Part shown: one piece after another, positions 42,580-51,350 of the stretch
How the letters are laid out: every line of letters starts with the position of its first letter
How positions within the stretch are numbered: the first letter of the stretch is position 1
DNA from: Arthrobacter sp. Edens01
Lineage (GTDB): Bacteria; Actinomycetota; Actinomycetes; Actinomycetales; Micrococcaceae
Assembly: GCF_001307035.1 (NCBI RefSeq)
Contig: NZ_LKIU01000005.1
Location: 1,632,946-1,696,945 of the forward strand
DNA: 64,000 bases
Reading direction: 5' to 3'
Notes under the pieces: generated by a model
What the model was told of the DNA's origin: nothing
The model's database searches: none
Seen by the model: only the letters and a program-made list of their open reading frames with translations
Translations under genes and position numbers: made by a program

Positions 42580-43485
42580 TTGACCCGGCCCACGGAGCCG
42601 GATGCGACGGTAGTGCTGGTCGGAGGACACGAGAGCGGAAACGGCGAGGATCTGTGTTTCGTGCCGGATTTCCTGCCCGGGTCCCTTGTCACCCCCGCCG
42701 GTCGCCCCCTTCACAATCTGCTCACGCGGCTGCTTGGCCGCAGCAGGGATGCCGACGGCTCAGTTCCACAGCCGGTAGTGGTGCTTCCGATGACTTTCGG
42801 GCGCAATCCCACTCTTGTTGCCGACACAGCCAAGACGCTTCGATGGCTCGGCACCGGGGACAGCAACGGAGATGCCGCAGCACCGCTGGCGCTGGCCGAT
42901 GCCTTTGGAACGGGCGACCACCTCACAGCCTGGCTAAGGACAGCAGCCGTCGAAGTGCGCAGGCGGTCAGCGGAAGCGGCAATGCTGATTACTGCCGACG
43001 CCGCGAACCCGTTCGACGACGCCGAACTCTACCGCATCACCCACCTGGTGCGGACGCACGGAGCAGGCGTCCCCGTCGAGACGGCAGCTGCGGGCAGCGC
43101 GGCCGGGCTCCTGGAAGCGGTCCGGCGGCTCCGTCTGCTTGGAAGCAAACACACAATCGTCGTTCCGGCGGGCTTTCGCCGTACTCCGGTCGTTTCCTCA
43201 GAACTGGTGCCGTACGGCTCAGGCGATTTCTCCGACACTGAGTTCTACGGCGGACTGCTCAGTGAGAGGGCTGTGCTGCGGGTCATCGGCGAGCGTGTCC
43301 GCGACGCCCTTCACGCCCTCAGCCACGGCCGTACCGGCGTAGAAGCAGGGCTGCAGGCTGACCACGGCCACGGCTACGCCCATTCCCACGCATTTGAGGA
43401 GTCCGTCGGCCACTCCCATCCGCACAGTCACGGCACGGGCGCAAGCCATCCGCACAGCCACCCCGCCCCGATCGGCAGGAATTGA
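42580..43485 (+). CDS. CbiX/SirB-like protein with histidine-rich tail, inside the urease operon
   Basis: This 301-aa protein (TTG start at 42580 with GGGGTG upstream; GTG 42613 is another candidate) resembles sirohydrochlorin-type chelatases. It has an N-terminal [12 protein letters not shown] (His17), a paired second half ([40 protein letters not shown]) and a conserved [20 protein letters not shown]. The last 41 residues hold 11 His in GH/SH/PH pairs, like the tails of nickel chaperones. It sits between ureA and ureB and is coupled to both (1 nt after ureA; 59 bp before ureB). No ureE is in this operon, so a nickel-handling role is a reasonable inference; a tetrapyrrole role is not excluded. 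Confidence 0.8.
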   Translation: MTRPTEPDATVVLVGGHESGNGEDLCFVPDFLPGSLVTPAGRPLHNLLTRLLGRSRDADGSVPQPVVVLPMTFGRNPTLVADTAKTLRWLGTGDSNGDAAAPLALADAFGTGDHLTAWLRTAAVEVRRRSAEAAMLITADAANPFDDAELYRITHLVRTHGAGVPVETAAAGSAAGLLEAVRRLRLLGSKHTIVVPAGFRRTPVVSSELVPYGSGDFSDTEFYGGLLSERAVLRVIGERVRDALHALSHGRTGVEAGLQADHGHGYAHSHAFEESVGHSHPHSHGTGASHPHSHPAPIGRN

Positions 43486-43544
43486 CCGGGTCCCCCACCA
43501 AACACCACATGCAGCGACCCTGCACCGCTAGGGAAGGACAGATC

Positions 43545-43991
43545 ATGCTGGGCACCCCAAGTTATGACCATAAGCAAGAGGACATTGAGATAAACGCCGG
43601 CCGGCCAAGTGTCACCCTGCTGGTAAGCAACACCGGAGACCGCGCGGTGCAAATAGGCTCGCACTTCCACTTCTTCGAAACCAACAAGGCCCTGCTGTTC
43701 GAACGTGAACGCGCCTACGGAATGCATCTGGATCTTCCCGCAGGCACCGGCGTCCGGATCGAGGCGGGTGATACCAGGGAGGTAACCCTCACCGCCTACG
43801 CCGGAAACCGGCGCGTGATCGGCTTCAACAATCTCGTTGACGGCGGACTCGACGCAGCGGACACCAAAATCCGCGCCATGGAACGGATGCGGGAACTCGG
43901 GTTCCAGGACGGGAAGCCCACCACCAAACCAACTGCCGGTAATAAGGGCGGCGCAGGCAAAACCGGCGCCGCAAAAGAGGGGAAGAAGTGA
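43545..43991 (+). CDS. ureB: Urease beta subunit
   Basis: This 148-aa urease subunit has the core sequences [65 protein letters not shown] and [10 protein letters not shown]. It carries a C-terminal extension of about 25 residues rich in Gly, Ala and Lys ([21 protein letters not shown]) that is not part of the conserved fold. ATG 43545 has GGAAGGACAG upstream; a longer frame to 43482 lacks this. The stop overlaps the ureC start. Confidence 0.92.
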   Translation: MLGTPSYDHKQEDIEINAGRPSVTLLVSNTGDRAVQIGSHFHFFETNKALLFERERAYGMHLDLPAGTGVRIEAGDTREVTLTAYAGNRRVIGFNNLVDGGLDAADTKIRAMERMRELGFQDGKPTTKPTAGNKGGAGKTGAAKEGKK

Positions 43992-45715
43992 TGGCAAGGA
44001 TCCCGCGCAAACAGTACACCGACCTCTTTGGCCCGACTACCGGCGACCGGGTGCGCCTGGCGGACACCAATCTGGTAATCGAGATCGAGAAGGACTTCAA
44101 CGAAGGCCATTACGGCGATGAAGTTGTCTACGGCGGCGGCAAGACAGCCCGCGACGGCATGGCCGCAGATCCCCAGGCGACTTCCGCTGAGGGAGTCCTG
44201 GACCTGGTCATAACGAACGCCATCATCCTGGACCCGATTCTCGGAGTCGTTAAAGGCGACATCGGCATTCGCGACGGAAAGATAGCCGGGGTCGGCAAAT
44301 CCGGGAACCCGCACACCCAGAGCGGAGTCGACCCGCGCCTGATCGTTGGCCCAGGCACCGAACTCCTCGCCGGTGAACACTTCATCGCCACAGCCGGAGG
44401 CATCGACTCCCACGTGCACTACATCTCCCCCGAGCAGGCCCTGGCAGCGCTTTCAAACGGCATCACCACGCTTTTTGGGGGCGGCACGGGGCCGACGGAC
44501 GGTACTAACGGCGTTACAACCACCCCAGGCGTCTGGAATATAGCCACGATGCTTAGGTCCATCGAGGCGATGCCGGTCAACATGGGCATTCTTGGAAAGG
44601 GCAACGGATCACTGCCGGATGCATTGATCGAGCAGATCGAGGGCGGAGCGGCGGGACTCAAGGTCCATGAAGACTACGGTGCCACCCCGGCGGCACTAAG
44701 CAGGGCGCTCTCCGTTGCGGACGATTACGACGTCCAGATCTCGGTGCACACAGACAGCCTCAACGAGGCCGGATATGTAGAGAACACGCTGGACGCCATC
44801 GACGGCCGCACCATCCACACCTTCCACACCGAGGGCGCCGGCGGCGGGCACGCCCCGGACATCATCAAGGTGGCCGGCTACCCCAACGTGCTTCCGTCGT
44901 CAACGAACCCCACATTGCCTTACACGGCCAACTCCGTGGATGAGCTGCTGGACATGGTGATGGTCTGCCACCACCTCTCCCACGACATCCCCGAGGACGT
45001 CGCCTTTGCGGACTCGCGCGTCCGCGCCGAAACGATCTCGGCGGAGACCGTTTTCCACGACGAGGGCATCATCTCGATGGTGTCCTCCGATTCCCAGGCC
45101 ATGGGGCGCATCGGTGAATCCTTTATGCGCACCTTCCAAATTGCGCACCACTGCAAGGACCAGCGCGGCAAGCTGCCGGAAGACAGCGCGGACAATGACA
45201 ACTTCCGCGTGCTGCGGTTCCTTGCCAAGATCACCATCAACCCGGCCATCACCCAGGGTGTCTCCGATTACATCGGGTCACTGGAAGAGGGCAAAATGGC
45301 CGACATCGTGCTCTGGCCGATTCAGTCCTTCGCCGCCAAGCCGAGGCTGATCGTTAAGGGCGGCCTGATCAACTGGGCGCTGATGGGAGACCCGAACGCT
45401 TCGCTGCCCACCCCGCAGCCGGTGTTCTACCGGCCTATGTTCGGTGCCCAGGGCAAGGCGCTGCAGAGCACCAGGGCGACCTTTATGTCCAAGGCAGCCA
45501 TTGACAAGGGCGTGCCGGAAACGCTTGGCCTGGAGAGCCAGGTCCTGCCGGTGCACCGCTGCCGCGGCATCGGGAAGGAACATATGGTCCGCAACAATGC
45601 CACGCCGGATATCACGGTGGATCCGGAGACCTATGACGTGACCTATAACGGCACGCTGGCGAAGATACCCCCGGCGCAGTCCCTGCCGCTGACCCAGCTG
45701 TTCTTCCTGGCGTAG
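43991..45715 (+). CDS. ureC: Urease alpha subunit (catalytic)
   Basis: This 574-aa catalytic subunit hydrolyses urea to ammonia and carbamate at a dinickel centre. It has the nickel-bridging carbamylated lysine Lys224 (GLKVHEDYG), nickel ligands in SHVHYI (near 135) and [19 protein letters not shown] (near 255-280), and the active-site flap [15 protein letters not shown] (Cys326, His327). Its length is normal. It starts at ATG 43991, overlapping the ureB stop; GAGGGG lies 7 nt upstream. An alternative GTG at 43988 is one codon earlier. Confidence 0.97.
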   Translation: MARIPRKQYTDLFGPTTGDRVRLADTNLVIEIEKDFNEGHYGDEVVYGGGKTARDGMAADPQATSAEGVLDLVITNAIILDPILGVVKGDIGIRDGKIAGVGKSGNPHTQSGVDPRLIVGPGTELLAGEHFIATAGGIDSHVHYISPEQALAALSNGITTLFGGGTGPTDGTNGVTTTPGVWNIATMLRSIEAMPVNMGILGKGNGSLPDALIEQIEGGAAGLKVHEDYGATPAALSRALSVADDYDVQISVHTDSLNEAGYVENTLDAIDGRTIHTFHTEGAGGGHAPDIIKVAGYPNVLPSSTNPTLPYTANSVDELLDMVMVCHHLSHDIPEDVAFADSRVRAETISAETVFHDEGIISMVSSDSQAMGRIGESFMRTFQIAHHCKDQRGKLPEDSADNDNFRVLRFLAKITINPAITQGVSDYIGSLEEGKMADIVLWPIQSFAAKPRLIVKGGLINWALMGDPNASLPTPQPVFYRPMFGAQGKALQSTRATFMSKAAIDKGVPETLGLESQVLPVHRCRGIGKEHMVRNNATPDITVDPETYDVTYNGTLAKIPPAQSLPLTQLFFLA

Positions 45716-45724
45716 GAACACAGG

Positions 45725-46414
45725 ATGTCGGACGTAAGGCAGCTGCTCACCAGCCTGCAGTTCGCGGACTCGGCCTTTCCCAGCGGGTTCTACACAATGT
45801 CACACGGACTCGAGGGCTACAGCCAGGCCCGCCTCGTCTCGCGCGGGGATGTGCAGCCCCTGCTGGCGGATCTGCTGCTGCACTCCGTTGGACCCGGGGA
45901 TGCAACGGCACTCGCCGCGGCACACCGCGCGGCGTCCGACGGCGACATCGAACTCGTTCAGGAAATCGACCAGCTTCTCTTCGCTTCCAAGCTGAACGCG
46001 GAAATGCGCACGACCTCCGTGCGCAGCGGTCACCAGCTGATCGATCTCGGTGCCGAGCTGATTGAGCAGCCACTGCTCGCTGAATACGGCGCCCGGGTAC
46101 GGAGCCGGGCCACCCCCGGTTGCCAGCCGGTCGCCTCGGCCGTGATTTATGCGGCCAACGGCGTGCAGACCCGGCAGGCCGTGGCCTCGGACCTGTTCGC
46201 CTTTTCGGCAAGCTTCGTTGGTGCCGCACTCCGCCTGCGGCTGACTGACCACCGGCATGCCCAGGCCGTCCTGCTGGAGACGGCTGGAGTGATGGAGCAG
46301 GCCACAGATGCCGCGCTTGAACGCGGCCTCGCTGACCTTGGCGGCTGCGTGCCGCTGGCCGATGTTATGTCCGCGCAGCACGAAAAAGCGGAGGCACGGC
46401 TCTTCGCCAGCTGA
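45725..46414 (+). CDS. ureF: Urease accessory protein UreF
   Basis: This 229-aa accessory protein helps load nickel into urease together with UreG and UreD. The sequence has the family start LLTSLQFADSAFPSGFYTMS HGLEG and a central helical region (QLLFASKLNAEMRTTSVRSG). It begins 9 nt after the ureC stop with CACAGG before the ATG. The gap to ureG is 81 bp. Confidence 0.92.
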   Translation: MSDVRQLLTSLQFADSAFPSGFYTMSHGLEGYSQARLVSRGDVQPLLADLLLHSVGPGDATALAAAHRAASDGDIELVQEIDQLLFASKLNAEMRTTSVRSGHQLIDLGAELIEQPLLAEYGARVRSRATPGCQPVASAVIYAANGVQTRQAVASDLFAFSASFVGAALRLRLTDHRHAQAVLLETAGVMEQATDAALERGLADLGGCVPLADVMSAQHEKAEARLFAS

Positions 46415-46495
46415 CGCGGGCAAACGAAGGAAGTTCGGGACGGCACCGGAAGGTGTACAGACCCAAAGATGCAGAACACCGGAAATGAGGAAGTT

Positions 46496-47131
46496 ATGAG
46501 CGAGAACGTGTTGAGGATCGGTATCGGCGGACCGGTAGGCAGCGGCAAGACTGCGCTGACGGAGGCCCTCGTCCCCCGGCTCATCGCGGCCGGCCGAACC
46601 CCGGGCGTCATCACTAACGATATCTACACCCAGGAGGACGCCCACCATGTCCGCCGGGAGCTGGACGGCATCCTGGACCCTGAGCGTGTCATGGGGGTCG
46701 AGACCGGTTCCTGCCCGCATACGGCCGTGCGGGATGATCCGACCATGAACCTGGCCGTCGGCGCCGAGATGCTGGAACGGTTCCCGGACATCGATACCCT
46801 CATCTACGAATCGGGCGGCGACAACCTGACCCTGACCTTTTCCCCGGCCCTGGCAGATGTGTTCGTGTTCGTGCTGGACACTGCCGAGGGCGAGAAAATG
46901 CCCCGCAAACGCGGACCGGGCATTACGGACAGCGACATCCTGGTGATCAACAAGATCGATATAGCGCAGTACGTACGCACGGACCTGGGCGTCATGGAGG
47001 CCGATGCGCACCGGGTACGCGAAGACAGGCCGGTGGTGCTGACCAACTCACTGACCGGGCAGGGGGTCGATGAGCTGTACCAGCAGATCATGACGCAGTG
47101 GAACGGTGCCAGAACCGAGCTCATCGGATGA
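46496..47131 (+). CDS. ureG: Urease accessory GTPase UreG
   Basis: This 211-aa SIMIBI GTPase delivers nickel to urease using GTP. The P-loop is GPVGSGKTAL (12-21), the nickel-binding CPH motif is Cys73-Pro74-His75 (ETGSCPHTAVRDD), and INKIDIAQYV gives guanine specificity. ATG 46496 follows GAGGAAGTT. The N-terminus has no His-rich extension. Its stop overlaps the ureD start (ATGA). Confidence 0.95.
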   Translation: MSENVLRIGIGGPVGSGKTALTEALVPRLIAAGRTPGVITNDIYTQEDAHHVRRELDGILDPERVMGVETGSCPHTAVRDDPTMNLAVGAEMLERFPDIDTLIYESGGDNLTLTFSPALADVFVFVLDTAEGEKMPRKRGPGITDSDILVINKIDIAQYVRTDLGVMEADAHRVREDRPVVLTNSLTGQGVDELYQQIMTQWNGARTELIG

Positions 47132-48177
47132 CGGTCAAAGCCGCGGAACCGGAAAGCACCGCTGGCCCCCGGCTGAGTCCGGCCCCTCAGAAGCCGGCTC
47201 CCCAGGCCGGAGGCCGGCCCCCGAGCACGGGCGGTTACCGGCTCGAACCGGCGTACTACGAAGCGGTCCGGGTGCCGGAGGAAGTGCTGCGCCACGCGGG
47301 CTCACCGCGCAGCCTGCCCGTCGGCAGCCCGGGCAAGGTCGGCGTGCTGCAGCTTGGCTTCGACCGCAACCGCGGCCGGACCGAACTGGTGGAGCATTAC
47401 CAGAAGTCCCCGCTGCAGATCATGCATCCGCTGTACTTCAATCTGCTGCGCCCCGACATGCCCTACACCTACCTGATGTCGTCCGGCGGAGGCATCCTGC
47501 AGGGAGACCGGCAGCGCACCGACCTGCGGTTCAGTGCCGGAACGTCGGCGCACGTGACCACCCAGGCCCATACCCGGATCTACCGCATGGACTATGGGTA
47601 CGCGACCGCCGTCGTCAACATCGCGGCTGAAGAAGATGCCTATGTGGAGTACCTGCCGGACCCGGTTGTGCCCTTCGCGGATTCGCGTTTCTACCAGCAG
47701 ACGTCGGTGGTGCTGGACGAGTCCGCGACGCTGCTGCTGGGCGAGACCGTCTACGCCGGCCGGCTGGCGCGGGGTGAGCGGCACGCCTATGACGTATATG
47801 CCTCAGACTTTGAGGTACGTCGTCCCGACGGCCGGCTGGTAGCCCTGGACAGGGTGCGGCTCTGTCCCGGGGACGGGGAAGACGGCCGCGGCGTAAACGG
47901 ATTGGGTGTGCTGGCGGGCCACGATGTGCTCGCTATGCTCTACGTCTTCACTCCCCTCGTTCCCCCGGCGCAACTGGCAGACTCGCTGTCCCGGGCAGTT
48001 CGCGAAAGCGGGGGTGACCTGATCTTCGGGGTGAGCACCCTGCCCGGCGATACCGGCGTGTGGATGCGGCTGCTTGGCAACGACACTGTGGCCGTGGCGG
48101 CCGCGAACACAGCAGCTGCATCCGCCATGCATGAGCTGCTGACCGGGAAGCAGGCTCCCCTTATTCGGAAGAACTAG
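47128..48177 (+). CDS. ureD: Urease accessory protein UreD/UreH
   Basis: This 349-aa scaffold protein binds urease apoprotein and the UreF-UreG complex during nickel insertion. It has the conserved segments GVLQLGFDRNRGRTELVEHY, IMHPLYFNLLRPDMPYTYLMS, GGGILQGDRQRTDLRFSAGTSAHVTTQAHTRIY and SRFYQQTSVVLDESATLLLGE. The ATG overlaps the ureG stop by 4 bp. It contains an N-terminal Pro-rich stretch of about 40 residues before the conserved fold. Confidence 0.92.
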   Translation: MTVKAAEPESTAGPRLSPAPQKPAPQAGGRPPSTGGYRLEPAYYEAVRVPEEVLRHAGSPRSLPVGSPGKVGVLQLGFDRNRGRTELVEHYQKSPLQIMHPLYFNLLRPDMPYTYLMSSGGGILQGDRQRTDLRFSAGTSAHVTTQAHTRIYRMDYGYATAVVNIAAEEDAYVEYLPDPVVPFADSRFYQQTSVVLDESATLLLGETVYAGRLARGERHAYDVYASDFEVRRPDGRLVALDRVRLCPGDGEDGRGVNGLGVLAGHDVLAMLYVFTPLVPPAQLADSLSRAVRESGGDLIFGVSTLPGDTGVWMRLLGNDTVAVAAANTAAASAMHELLTGKQAPLIRKN

Positions 48178-48191
48178 GAAGGGGTCTGACC

Positions 48192-49388
48192 GTGCGTGGA
48201 CAAAGCGTTACGCAGACGGCGACGGCAAGGCCGCAGCACTCCTACCGGGCGCAGGTAGTTCTCGCCTTCATACCCGTCGTGCTCCTGCACGTCGCGGGGT
48301 TCGGACTGTTCTTCTTCCTGGTGGAACCGCTGCACCTGCAGCTTGGATCCTCCGTCTTTGGTGTCGGCATTGCCGTGGTGGCCTATGTGCTTGGCGTGAG
48401 GCACGCCTTCGACGCCGACCACATTGCCGCCATTGACAACACGACCCGCAAGCTCGTTGACCTGCGCCGGCCCGCCGCCGGCGTCGGCCTGTTCTTTTCA
48501 CTGGGGCACTCCACGATCGTCTTTCTCATGGCGGCACTGCTGGCACTCGGAGTGAGCTGGGCGGTGGGCCTGAGCGATGACGGCAACGAGGTCCGCAATG
48601 GCCTGGGCGTTTTCGGCACGCTCGTGTCCGGAGTCTTCCTGCTGCTGATCGGGCTCATCAACGCCGTCGCCTTTCTCGGAATCCTGAAGGTCTGGCGGGC
48701 TTCACGCAACGGAGAGCTGGACCAGGTGGAGCTGGAACGCCACCTTCAGGGTCGCGGGTTCATCACCCGGATCCTGCGGCCGCTGCTGAAGACGATCGAC
48801 CGGCCGGGCAAGATGTACGCGGTCGGGTTCCTATTCGGGCTGGGTTTTGACACCGCCAGTGAGATTGCACTGCTGGTGCTCGCCGGAACCGGAGCCGCGA
48901 CCGGGCTGCCCTGGTACGCCATCCTCTGCCTGCCGCTCATCTTCGCGGCCGGCATGAGCCTGTTCGACACACTCGACTCGGCCGTGATGGTCCGTGCCTA
49001 CGGCTGGGCCAGCGTCAACGCGATCCGCAAGGTTTACTACAACCTGACCATCACCGGGCTCTCCGTGATGATTGCGGTCATCATCGGCGGCATTGAGCTC
49101 GTAGGCCTGCTGAACGAGAAGCTTGGCCTCCAGGATCCCCTCACCGGGTGGGTGGCCGGCATCGACCTGGAGAACGTGGGGTACATCATCGTGGGCACCC
49201 TGGTCCTGGTCTGGCTAATCTCCACCGCCTACTGGAAGTTTGGGAGGGTGGAGGAGCGGTGGGCCCTGCCGGGCCCCGGGCCCGGGGGCGCCGTGCCCGG
49301 TGAGGGTGCATCACCGGCAGCCAGACCCGGAAAAACACCCGGGCAGGGCCGGCCGCCGAACACACCCGCGGGAGAGGACAGGATATGA
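48192..49388 (+). CDS. NiCoT-family nickel/cobalt permease
   Basis: This 398-aa transporter of the HoxN/NixA family has the metal signature RHAFDADHIAAIDN (HX4DH: His71, Asp76, His77), FSLGHSTIVF and LGFDTASEIALL, and about eight transmembrane helices. It imports Ni2+ for urease maturation. The GTG start has GAAGGGG upstream, and the 3' end overlaps the urea transporter by 4 bp (ATGA). Residues after about 355 form a Pro/Gly-rich tail outside the membrane domain. Confidence 0.92.
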   Translation: MRGQSVTQTATARPQHSYRAQVVLAFIPVVLLHVAGFGLFFFLVEPLHLQLGSSVFGVGIAVVAYVLGVRHAFDADHIAAIDNTTRKLVDLRRPAAGVGLFFSLGHSTIVFLMAALLALGVSWAVGLSDDGNEVRNGLGVFGTLVSGVFLLLIGLINAVAFLGILKVWRASRNGELDQVELERHLQGRGFITRILRPLLKTIDRPGKMYAVGFLFGLGFDTASEIALLVLAGTGAATGLPWYAILCLPLIFAAGMSLFDTLDSAVMVRAYGWASVNAIRKVYYNLTITGLSVMIAVIIGGIELVGLLNEKLGLQDPLTGWVAGIDLENVGYIIVGTLVLVWLISTAYWKFGRVEERWALPGPGPGGAVPGEGASPAARPGKTPGQGRPPNTPAGEDRI

Positions 49389-50314
49389 GCAGCGTAGGCG
49401 CAACCGCCCCGCATCCTGCCATCCCAGCCGCAGGCTGGCTCAAAGGCTGGTGCCAGGGGCTCTCACAGATCTTCTTCCAGAGCAACGTCTTCACAGCGCT
49501 GCTGATACTGGCCGCCTTTGCCGTCGCGGACTGGCGCATGGCGTTGCTGGTCCTCATTGGCGCTGCAGGCAACACGGTGACCGGACGGCTGATCGGAGCT
49601 GACTCCTCCTCGGTCACGGCGGGCATGCAGGGTTTCTGCGGGGCCCTGGTCGGAGCGGCAACCTTTGCGGCCATCGGAGGCCAGTGGGCGGCCTACCCGA
49701 TCGCCCTGATCGGCGGTGCTCTCTGCGCTCCCGTGATCTGGCTGGTGAACGCGCTCTTCACGAAGACCCCGCTGAGGATCTACGGACTGCCCTCGACCAC
49801 AGCGCCGTTCTGCATCGTGGCCACGATCATCCTGTTCAGTACCGAGGCGCTGCATGTAAGCGCGCCGACGTCGGCCACCATCGATTCGGCGCCGTTGGCC
49901 TTCGTCCGCTCACTGCTGACGAATGTGTCCGAGGTAGTCCTCATCAACAACGAATGGTCCGGCGCGCTGATTCTGCTGGGCCTGTTCGTGGCGAGCTGGA
50001 AGGTTGGCCTGGCCGGCCTGCTCGGCAGTGTGGTTGGCAGCCTGTGCGCACTGGCGCTCGGTGAAGCACTGACCGAGACGGCCAACGGCCTGGCCGGTTA
50101 CTCCGGCGTGCTGACCGCCATCGCACTGGCCGTCGTGTTCCTCCGCAGCAGCACGATCTCATGGGTGCTTGCAACCATTGGAACGGCGGTGACAGCGGTG
50201 GTGACCCTGCTGATGCATGAGATCGCCGCGCCCACCTACACATGGCCGTACATCCTCACCACCTGGGTGTTCCTGATAATCGCCCACTACATTCCCGCAG
50301 CGAAGCGTCCCTAG
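49385..50314 (+). CDS. Urea transporter (UT family)
   Basis: This 309-aa membrane channel brings urea into the cell for the urease encoded upstream. It has the two repeated halves of UT-type transporters, with conserved QIFFQSNVFTALLILAAF (about 28-45) and GLPSTTAPFCIVATIILF (about 138-155), and ten or so membrane helices. It starts at ATG 49385 overlapping the nickel permease. It is the last gene of the urease operon and converges on crcB. Confidence 0.9.
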   Translation: MSSVGATAPHPAIPAAGWLKGWCQGLSQIFFQSNVFTALLILAAFAVADWRMALLVLIGAAGNTVTGRLIGADSSSVTAGMQGFCGALVGAATFAAIGGQWAAYPIALIGGALCAPVIWLVNALFTKTPLRIYGLPSTTAPFCIVATIILFSTEALHVSAPTSATIDSAPLAFVRSLLTNVSEVVLINNEWSGALILLGLFVASWKVGLAGLLGSVVGSLCALALGEALTETANGLAGYSGVLTAIALAVVFLRSSTISWVLATIGTAVTAVVTLLMHEIAAPTYTWPYILTTWVFLIIAHYIPAAKRP

Positions 50315-50340
50315 CAGCGGGTCGTCCGGACAGGGAAGAG

Positions 50341-50718
50341 CTAGATGGAAGCGCCGATCCACAGCCCAAGGACCGCTGCTACCACTGAGAGCAGCAGCAT
50401 CACGACGCCGCTGATGAACGAAGCCCCGTAGCGGCCCTTTTTGATGAGCTGCACGGTCTCGTAGCTCGCCGTGCTGAAGGTCGTATAACCGCCAAGGAAT
50501 CCGGTACCGATGACGATGCTGACGTCGGTGGGTACAAAATGCTCGACGGTGAGGCCGGTGAGAAAACCAAGCACGAGGGAACCGGAGACGTTGATGATCG
50601 TCGTCGCCCAGGCAAACTGCGTCTTGGAGTGGGCACGGATGAATCCGTCCAGCATAAACCGCACAGTGGCGCCCACGCCGCCGGCCAGGGCCAGCAACAG
50701 GAAGATTCCGGGGGTCAT
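50341..50718 (-). CDS. crcB: CrcB/Fluc fluoride channel (second of pair)
   Basis: This 125-aa four-helix protein exports fluoride as a dimeric channel. Family motifs are GGVGATVRFMLDG (14-26), WATTIINVSGSLVLGFLTG (37-56) and GTGFLGGYTTFSTASYE (72-88). It overlaps the first crcB by 4 bp. Two different subunits suggest an antiparallel heterodimer. No fluoride riboswitch was recognised upstream. Confidence 0.92.
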   Translation of the reverse strand: MTPGIFLLLALAGGVGATVRFMLDGFIRAHSKTQFAWATTIINVSGSLVLGFLTGLTVEHFVPTDVSIVIGTGFLGGYTTFSTASYETVQLIKKGRYGASFISGVVMLLLSVVAAVLGLWIGASI

Positions 50719-51170
50719 GTCGCATCCTCCTGTTCATCCCTGCGCGGGCCAGGGGCACGGTTGTTGACGGCGGTCGCAATCGCGATGCCCGCCCAGGTGG
50801 CGCAGGCACCCACAATCACCGTGGCCAGCGCGTAAACCACCGCGGATCCCGGGAGCCCGTCGCGGAAAAGCACGGCGGTGTCGGTGGCCAGCGAGCTGTA
50901 GGTGGTGAAGCCGCCGCAGAACCCGGTGCCCAGCAGGAGCTTGAGGTTCGCGCCGGTGGGCCGCGCCTTGTCCAGGCGCGTAACGGCTTCGTAGAGGTAG
51001 CCGAGCAGGAAGGCGCCGATCACGTTGATGATCGGGATCGCGATCGGGACTTCGCCGAGGTTCGGGATGACGAGCGACAGGCCCTCGCGGCTTGCTGCGC
51101 CGGCTCCGCCGCCAACGAAGACCAGCCCGATGGCTGCCCAGCGCAGGTACGGCGCGCGGGTGCCGCTCAT
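50715..51170 (-). CDS. crcB: CrcB/Fluc fluoride channel (first of pair)
   Basis: This 151-aa homologue of the downstream gene begins MSGTRAPYLRW and has GGGAGAASREGLS, VIGAFLLGYLYEAVTR and GTGFCGGFTTYSSLATD. Such paired genes form heteromeric fluoride channels in Gram-positive bacteria. I chose ATG 51170; the longer frame to 51224 contains no better signal. The 3' end overlaps the second crcB gene by 4 bp. Confidence 0.9.
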   Translation of the reverse strand: MSGTRAPYLRWAAIGLVFVGGGAGAASREGLSLVIPNLGEVPIAIPIINVIGAFLLGYLYEAVTRLDKARPTGANLKLLLGTGFCGGFTTYSSLATDTAVLFRDGLPGSAVVYALATVIVGACATWAGIAIATAVNNRAPGPRRDEQEDAT

Positions 51171-51350
51171 TTTGCCGTCCGATCCCGGGCCGCACCGGCC
51201 CCGCCGGTGACGGTCCGCAGCCAACTGGAATTAGAGTCCATTCTTGAACGCTACGCCTGCGTACCGGCTGGCTCAATCAAGCAGACCGCCGGAAACGCCC
51301 GGACGGAGGAATCCCTCCCGCCAGGAAGAGGTCCCTCCCTCCGGTTCCGC

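Noticed and set aside
50715-51350. Fluoride riboswitch upstream of the crcB pair
   Set aside because: I could not find the crcB-motif pattern of conserved loops in the 180-bp region upstream (51171-51350).
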